Below are positions 59,429-64,000 of a DNA stretch of 64,000 nt, one piece after another (the first letter of the stretch is position 1; every line of letters begins with the position of its first letter). The stretch is from Streptomyces sp. WMMC940 (GTDB taxonomy: Bacteria; Actinomycetota; Actinomycetes; Streptomycetales; Streptomycetaceae), in contig NZ_JAPZBC010000001.1 of the NCBI RefSeq assembly GCF_027460265.1, positions 4,878,001 to 4,942,000 of the forward strand, given 5' to 3'. The notes beneath the pieces are model-generated. The model worked only from the letters and a program-made list of their open reading frames with translations. It searched no databases and was not told where the DNA came from. Position numbers and translations under genes: made by a program.

Positions 59429-61771
59429 ATGTCCGACGTCAACCACGAGCCGCGCCCGGGCGGCTGGACCCGCTTCGTCACCGCGCGACCACGTCTGTCG
59501 CTGCTCCTCGCCCTCGTCGTCACCGCCCTCGCCGTCTTCGCGGGCGGCGGGGTCGCCGACCGGATGGGCAGCGGGGGGTGGGAGGACCCCGACGCGCAGT
59601 CGACCTATGCGACCGAAGCCCTCGACCGCGAGTTCCCCGCCGCGCGGCCCAATCTGCTTCTCCTCGTCGGCACCGGTCCCGAGGGTGTGGACGATCCGTC
59701 CGTCGCCGCCGAGGCCGAGCGGCTGACCGAGCGTCTGACGGGTGAGGAGGGCGTGACGGGCGTCAGCTCCTACTGGCGGACCAAGTCCCCCGCCCTGCGC
59801 GCCGAGGACGGACGTGAGGCACTCGTCGCCGCCCGGATCGAAGGCGACGAGAAGACGGCCGCGGGGGTGCTGGAGCGCATCGCGCCCGAATACCGGGGCA
59901 CGCACGGGCCGGTGCAGGTCTCCGTCGGCGGGCCGGTCGCGGTCATGCACGACATGGAGACGATCATCCAGGAGGACCTTCTGCGTGCCGAGCTGATCGC
60001 GCTGCCGGTGACGCTGGTCCTGCTCGTGATGGTCTTCGGCAGCGCGGTCGCGGCCCTGTTGCCGCTGGGCATCGGCATCGTCGCCATCCTGGGGACGAAC
60101 GCCGTGCTTCGCGGACTGACCGAGTTCACCGACGTCTCGGTCTTCGCGCAGAACCTCACCACGGCCCTCGGCCTCGGACTCGCCATCGACTACGCCCTGT
60201 TCATCGTGCGCCGCTTCCGGGAGGAACTGGCTGCCGGGGCGCAGAGCCGGAAGGCCATCGCGATCACCGTCCGCACCGCCGGCCGTACGGTGCTCTTCTC
60301 GGCGCTCACGGTGGCCGTGTCACTGGCCGCGATGCTGGTCTTCCCGCAGTACTTCCTGCGGTCGTTCGCCTACGCGGGGATCGCCGTGGTCCTGTTGGCC
60401 GCCGCGGCCGCGCTCGTGCTGCTCCCCGCTGCACTGATGCTCCTCGGCGACCGCGTGAACGCATACGACCTGCGGAAGCCGTTCCGTCGCGGTCGCCCGC
60501 AGGGGGCGGGAGAGGCCGGGCTGCCGCACTCCGAAACGAGCTCGGCGGCGGACGCCGACGGGGTGCGCTGGGCCCGGCTGGTGCGCCTGGTGATGCGCCG
60601 GGCACCCGTCTTCGCGGTGGCCACCACCGCCGGGCTGGTGCTGCTCGGACTGCCCTTCCTGGGGGTGCGGTTCGGGCCGGCGGACGACCGCCAGCTCCCA
60701 TCCGGCGCGGAGTCGCATGTCGTGCAGCAGCACATCCGGGACGGATTCCCCGGAAGCCCGGGTGGTGGCCTCGACGTCTTCGCGGAGGGCCCTGCCACCC
60801 CCGCGGAGTACGCCGGATACCGCGAGCGCGTCGAGGCCCTTCCTGGCGTACTGCGTGTCGACGGACCGCTGGTCTCCGGTGAGCACGCGGTGTTCACGGT
60901 GCTGCCGGAGGAGGAGGCCGTCGGCGAGGAGTCCCAGCGGCTGGTCCGCGATCTCCGCGCGGAGTCCGCCCCGTTCGAGACCTCCGTGACCGGCGCGGCG
61001 GCGATGCTCGTCGACTCCAAGGACGCGATCGGTGAACGGCTGCCATGGGCCGCGGCGATCATCGCCGTCGTCACCCTCCTGCTCGTCTTCCTACTCACCG
61101 GCAGCGTGCTGATCCCACTTCAGGCCGTGGTGCTCAACGGGCTCAGTCTCACAGCGATGTTCGGGGCCGTGGTCTGGGTCTTCCAGGAGGGGCATCTCTC
61201 CGGCCCGCTCTCCTTCACCGCCACGGGCGCGATAGAGACGACGCTTCCCGTGCTGATGTTCTGCGTCGCCTTCGGGCTCTCCATGGACTACGGCGTGTTC
61301 CTGCTCTCCCGTATCAAGGAGGAGTACGACCGCACCGGCGACCACGAGCACGCCGTGGCTTTCGGGCTGCGCCGCACGGGAGGACTGATCACCGCAGCGG
61401 CCGTGATCCTCGCGGTGGTGATGGTCGCGATCGGCACCTCGCGGGTGAGCAACACCAAGATGCTCGGCCTCGGCATCGCCCTCGCCGTGCTCATGGACGC
61501 CATGGTGGTGCGCAGCCTGCTGGTCCCCTCGGTGATGAAGCTGACGGGCAGGGCCACCTGGTGGGCCCCGACCCCGTTGCGGGCGCTCCATGCGAGGTTC
61601 GGCCTCAGCGAGGGCGGGATATCCGGGCCCGTCCCGGCGGACTCCTTCGCCCAGGAGCGCGACGCCGAGGAGCGGGGCGGGCTCTCCCCGACTGACGGGG
61701 GCGGCACCGCCGACGGGGAGGACGACCGCCACGGCGACCGTGACCGCGACGACGTCCCTGTGGGCGGTTAG
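59429..61771 (+). CDS. MMPL-family (RND) transporter
   Basis: A 780-residue membrane protein with two repeats of one plus five transmembrane segments and large extracytoplasmic loops between TM1-2 and TM7-8. LGLAIDYALFIVRRFREE and FGLSMDYGVFLLSRIKEEY are the MMPL/RND proton-relay helices, each with an Asp-Tyr pair. It probably exports a lipid or drug. The cytoplasmic tail is Asp/Arg-rich. Start ATG 59429 with GGGGGAGGGG upstream; the longer open frame before it lacks support. Controlled by the divergent TetR. Confidence 0.88.
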   Translation: MSDVNHEPRPGGWTRFVTARPRLSLLLALVVTALAVFAGGGVADRMGSGGWEDPDAQSTYATEALDREFPAARPNLLLLVGTGPEGVDDPSVAAEAERLTERLTGEEGVTGVSSYWRTKSPALRAEDGREALVAARIEGDEKTAAGVLERIAPEYRGTHGPVQVSVGGPVAVMHDMETIIQEDLLRAELIALPVTLVLLVMVFGSAVAALLPLGIGIVAILGTNAVLRGLTEFTDVSVFAQNLTTALGLGLAIDYALFIVRRFREELAAGAQSRKAIAITVRTAGRTVLFSALTVAVSLAAMLVFPQYFLRSFAYAGIAVVLLAAAAALVLLPAALMLLGDRVNAYDLRKPFRRGRPQGAGEAGLPHSETSSAADADGVRWARLVRLVMRRAPVFAVATTAGLVLLGLPFLGVRFGPADDRQLPSGAESHVVQQHIRDGFPGSPGGGLDVFAEGPATPAEYAGYRERVEALPGVLRVDGPLVSGEHAVFTVLPEEEAVGEESQRLVRDLRAESAPFETSVTGAAAMLVDSKDAIGERLPWAAAIIAVVTLLLVFLLTGSVLIPLQAVVLNGLSLTAMFGAVVWVFQEGHLSGPLSFTATGAIETTLPVLMFCVAFGLSMDYGVFLLSRIKEEYDRTGDHEHAVAFGLRRTGGLITAAAVILAVVMVAIGTSRVSNTKMLGLGIALAVLMDAMVVRSLLVPSVMKLTGRATWWAPTPLRALHARFGLSEGGISGPVPADSFAQERDAEERGGLSPTDGGGTADGEDDRHGDRDRDDVPVGG

Positions 61772-62008
61772 GTTCGAGCCGGGCCCGGTGGCAGTGCCGG
61801 CGGCACATGAGCGGGTGGCGCACGAGCCGACGGGCCTGAGCCGGAGCGAGTGAGGGGGCGCAGGACCACCTTCGTTCCGGTGAGGTCGGCTCGACGGAGA
61901 ATCCGCCGGTCGTCGCTCGGTCACCGGAGGACGCTCGGAAGGGCGTGGTGCGAGGGGTGAGCAATGTGCCCGTCGGGCCCCGCACACGGGGATGCGGGGC
62001 CCCGGGTC

Positions 62009-62206
62009 TCAGTTCCTGCGCCCCCTGTTGCCGGGGCGGTTGGCCACCCAGACGCGGATCGTGTCGGCGTACCAGTAGGGCTTGCCCGACTCCACATGGT
62101 CCGGTGGGGGCAGGAGGCCGTGCTTGCGGTACGAACGGACCGTGTCCGGCTGCACCTTGATGTGCGCGGCGATGTCCTTGTAGGACCAGAGTCTTCTGTC
62201 CGTCAT
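62009..62206 (-). CDS. Small helix-turn-helix protein (MerR/excisionase-like)
   Basis: A 65-residue protein starting MTDRRLWSYKDIAAHIKV, with a winged-helix HTH of the MerR/excisionase type (DIAAHIKVQPDTVRSYRKHG) and PYWYADTIRVWVANRPG in the wing. GGGAGGT seven bases upstream marks the start. Such single-domain HTH proteins are common in Streptomyces; the target is unknown. The 237-base space to the MMPL gene holds no gene. Confidence 0.78.
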   Translation of the reverse strand: MTDRRLWSYKDIAAHIKVQPDTVRSYRKHGLLPPPDHVESGKPYWYADTIRVWVANRPGNRGRRN

Positions 62207-62435
62207 CTGTGGCACCTCCCTGTACGTGCCGCAGCGGCGGCCGGGGGAGCCGTCGGGGGAGCTGCGGCGCGGGCACTGGCGATCACTCGGCCTGTGCCCG
62301 TTGAACGACGCAGAGTGACGACAGGGGAGGGGTTGTCGAGGTCCTGTGACGCAAGGCCCGCGTAACGGAGACATGTGTGACGAACCGGGGACTGTTGTGA
62401 CATGACGGAGGTGAAGAGGCGGAGGGAACAGGGGT

Positions 62436-63347
62436 TCAGGCGCCGCAGGACCGGAGGAAGCGCCGGGTGCGTTCGGCGATGGGGAACGGCTTCTCCGGCG
62501 GGCAGGGGTACATGTCCTGCTCGACGATGGCGAAGAGCTCGGCGTCGAGACGCTGGGCCGCGGCCAGTACCGGCTCCAGCGCCGGCACTCCGGCCGGCGG
62601 TTCGCACATGACCCCGCGCGCCACCGCGGGACCGAACGGCACCTCGTTCGCGACGACTTCGGCGAGGATCTCGGGGTCCACCTGCTTGAGGTGGAGGTAG
62701 CCGATCCGCTCGCCGTAGGTCTCGATGAGCTTGACGCTGTCGCCGCCGCAGTAGGCGTAGTGGCCCGTGTCCAGGCAGAGCGAGACCAGGTCGGCGTCGG
62801 TCGCGTCGAGGAAGCGGCTGACGTTCTCCTCGCTGTCGATGTGGGTGTCCGCGTGGGGGTGGACCACGATCCTCAGTCCGAAGCGGTCTCCCACCTCCTG
62901 CCCCAGGCGTTCGGTCTGGGTGGTGAGGTGGTGCCATTGTTCGGGCGTGAGGGTCCGGTCCTCCAGTACCTCGCCGGTCCTGTCGTCGCGCCAGAAGGAC
63001 GGGATGACGACGAGGTGGTCCGCGCCCATGGCGCGGGTGAGGGCGGCGATGCCGGCGACATGGGACCAGGTCTTCTCCCAGACGGCCGGGCCGTGATGCA
63101 GTCCGGTGAAGACGGTGCCGGCCGAGACCTTCAGCCCGCGGGACGAGGTCTCCTCGGTGAGCCGCGCGGGGTCGGTGGGGAGGTAGCCGTACGGGCCGAG
63201 TTCGATCCATTCGTATCCGGCCCGTGCCACCTCGTCGAGGAAACGCCGCCAGGGGACTTGACGGGGATCGTCGGGGAACCACACGCCCCAGGAGTCAGGG
63301 GCCGACCCGATCCGGATGCGGTTGAACGAGGCTGCGGAGGAGGTCAT
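62436..63347 (-). CDS. Sugar phosphate isomerase/epimerase, IolE/IolI-like
   Basis: A 303-residue TIM barrel starting MTSSAASFNRIRIGSAPDSW; IGSAPDSWGVWF is typical of inosose dehydratase/isomerase (IolE, IolI) proteins. Metal-site residues are in VVHPHADTHIDS, LCLDTGHYAYCGGD, LHLKQVD and VEQDMYP. It probably acts on inosose in myo-inositol breakdown. It is divergent from iolC, with a shared symmetrical promoter region, supporting an inositol role. Confidence 0.85.
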   Translation of the reverse strand: MTSSAASFNRIRIGSAPDSWGVWFPDDPRQVPWRRFLDEVARAGYEWIELGPYGYLPTDPARLTEETSSRGLKVSAGTVFTGLHHGPAVWEKTWSHVAGIAALTRAMGADHLVVIPSFWRDDRTGEVLEDRTLTPEQWHHLTTQTERLGQEVGDRFGLRIVVHPHADTHIDSEENVSRFLDATDADLVSLCLDTGHYAYCGGDSVKLIETYGERIGYLHLKQVDPEILAEVVANEVPFGPAVARGVMCEPPAGVPALEPVLAAAQRLDAELFAIVEQDMYPCPPEKPFPIAERTRRFLRSCGA

Positions 63348-63378
63348 GGCGGCCAGCTTTCCGGCCGCCGGAGAAAGG

Positions 63379-63418
63379 TGTCAAGCTTTCGTCCGAATGT
63401 AAGGACAAAATGTTGACA
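63379..63418. promoter_or_regulatory. Symmetrical divergent promoter of the inositol genes
   Basis: TGTCAA (63379-63384) and TTGACA (63413-63418) are mirror-image -35-like hexamers reading outwards. Between them GTCC/GGAC (63391-63394, 63403-63406) form an inner inverted repeat in an AT-rich core. For the right-hand promoter, TAGACC at 63437 lies 18 bases after TTGACA. One regulator (GntR or LacI type) bound in the middle could control both sides. Confidence 0.6.
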
Positions 63419-63477
63419 GTGCTCAGGGAAGCGGGCTAGACCAGGGGACAGCCGGGCGTGGAACCGAAGGGACACGT

Positions 63478-64000
63478 ATGCCTCAGCCGTACGACGTCAT
63501 CACGATGGGCCGGATCGGAGTGGACCTCTATCCCCTTCGGTCCGGGGTCCCGCTGGCGCAGGTCGACACCTTCGGGAAGTTCCTCGGGGGCTCCGCCGCG
63601 AACGTGGCGGTCGCCGCGGCCCGCCTCGGCCGGCGCGCCGCTGTCGTCACCCGTACCGGCCAGGACGCCTTCGGGGACTATCTCCATCAGGCGCTCCGGG
63701 AGTTCCGGGTCGACGACCGCTGGGTGACCGCGGTGCCGGGGCTGCCGACCCCCGTGACGTTCTGCGAGATCTTCCCGCCGGACGACTTCCCCCTGTACTT
63801 CTACCGGCAGCCCAAGGCACCCGACCTCGAACTGCGCGCCGACGAGCTGGACATGGACGCCATCGGTGCGGCGCGGGTCTTCTGGGTGACCGGCACCGGC
63901 CTGTGCGCGCAGCCCAGCAGGGAGGCCACGCTCGCCGCGCTCGAGCACCGGGCGAAGTCCGGGACGACCGTCTTCGACCTGGACTGGCGGCCCATGTTCT
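63478..64000 (+). CDS. iolC: 5-dehydro-2-deoxygluconokinase IolC (N-terminal part)
   Basis: PfkB-family kinase, truncated by the window edge after about 174 residues. It starts MPQPYDVITMGRIGVDLYP. The substrate-binding GGSAANVAVAAARLG and RTGQDAFGDY segments and the FYRQPKAPDLEL stretch are typical of IolC, which phosphorylates 5-dehydro-2-deoxy-D-gluconate in inositol catabolism. The ATP-site GAGD motif lies beyond the edge. It is divergent from the IolE/IolI-like gene. Confidence 0.88.
   Translation, partial: MPQPYDVITMGRIGVDLYPLRSGVPLAQVDTFGKFLGGSAANVAVAAARLGRRAAVVTRTGQDAFGDYLHQALREFRVDDRWVTAVPGLPTPVTFCEIFPPDDFPLYFYRQPKAPDLELRADELDMDAIGAARVFWVTGTGLCAQPSREATLAALEHRAKSGTTVFDLDWRPMF

Overview
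The window is high-GC actinobacterial chromosome, almost certainly Streptomyces. Codon third positions are nearly all G or C, GTG starts are common, and the gene order matches the S. coelicolor region that runs (from memory) from desA (SCO2782) down to the citrate synthase citA (SCO2736) and beyond. It is mostly conserved core chromosome with two accessory blocks set into it.

Left core, 1-14055. The desferrioxamine siderophore genes desE, desF and the start of desA sit under two iron boxes. Next comes a leucine/branched-acyl catabolic operon (acyl-CoA dehydrogenase, HMG-CoA lyase, biotinylated carboxylase alpha subunit, carboxyltransferase beta subunit), divergent from its TetR regulator with two palindromic operators. 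Then follow a small conserved phosphatase-annotated protein, a cation-diffusion-facilitator transporter, an alpha/beta hydrolase, a TesB thioesterase and a second acyl-CoA dehydrogenase.

Accessory block 1, about 14200-22100. An AAA ATPase, an RloB-family protein and a fused type I methylase-specificity protein form a plus-strand, defence-like cassette with no HsdR in view. Behind it lie an XRE/DUF397 pair and several tiny orphan genes. Accessory block 2, 21899-30059, is a two-gene polyketide locus: a free-standing ketosynthase and a 2,141-residue KS-AT-DH-ER-KR-ACP synthase resembling mycobacterial mycocerosic acid synthase, with a DUF5988 gene downstream.

Right core, 30534-64000. A PucR regulator is divergent from a sodium:solute symporter, an agmatinase-family ureohydrolase and a ThDP enzyme. 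A secreted serine hydrolase, three stacked hairpins and a fused double ABC exporter follow. Then come a set of secreted proteins (S37 peptidase, GH3 hexosaminidase-like enzyme, two unknowns), a TIM-barrel isomerase with a MarR-GNAT fusion, and a LacI-controlled sugar locus that has suffered a deletion. Next are a DUF937 gene that lost its stop, RecD2 helicase, citrate synthase, a copper chaperone with a CsoR-type box, a TetR/MMPL pair and the start of an inositol catabolism locus (IolE/IolI-like gene divergent from iolC).

No tRNA, rRNA, CRISPR array or intact insertion sequence was seen. The best candidates for something new are the RloA-RloB-HsdMS cassette, the compact mycocerosate-synthase-like locus, and a pair of tandem hairpins with identical loops downstream of citA.
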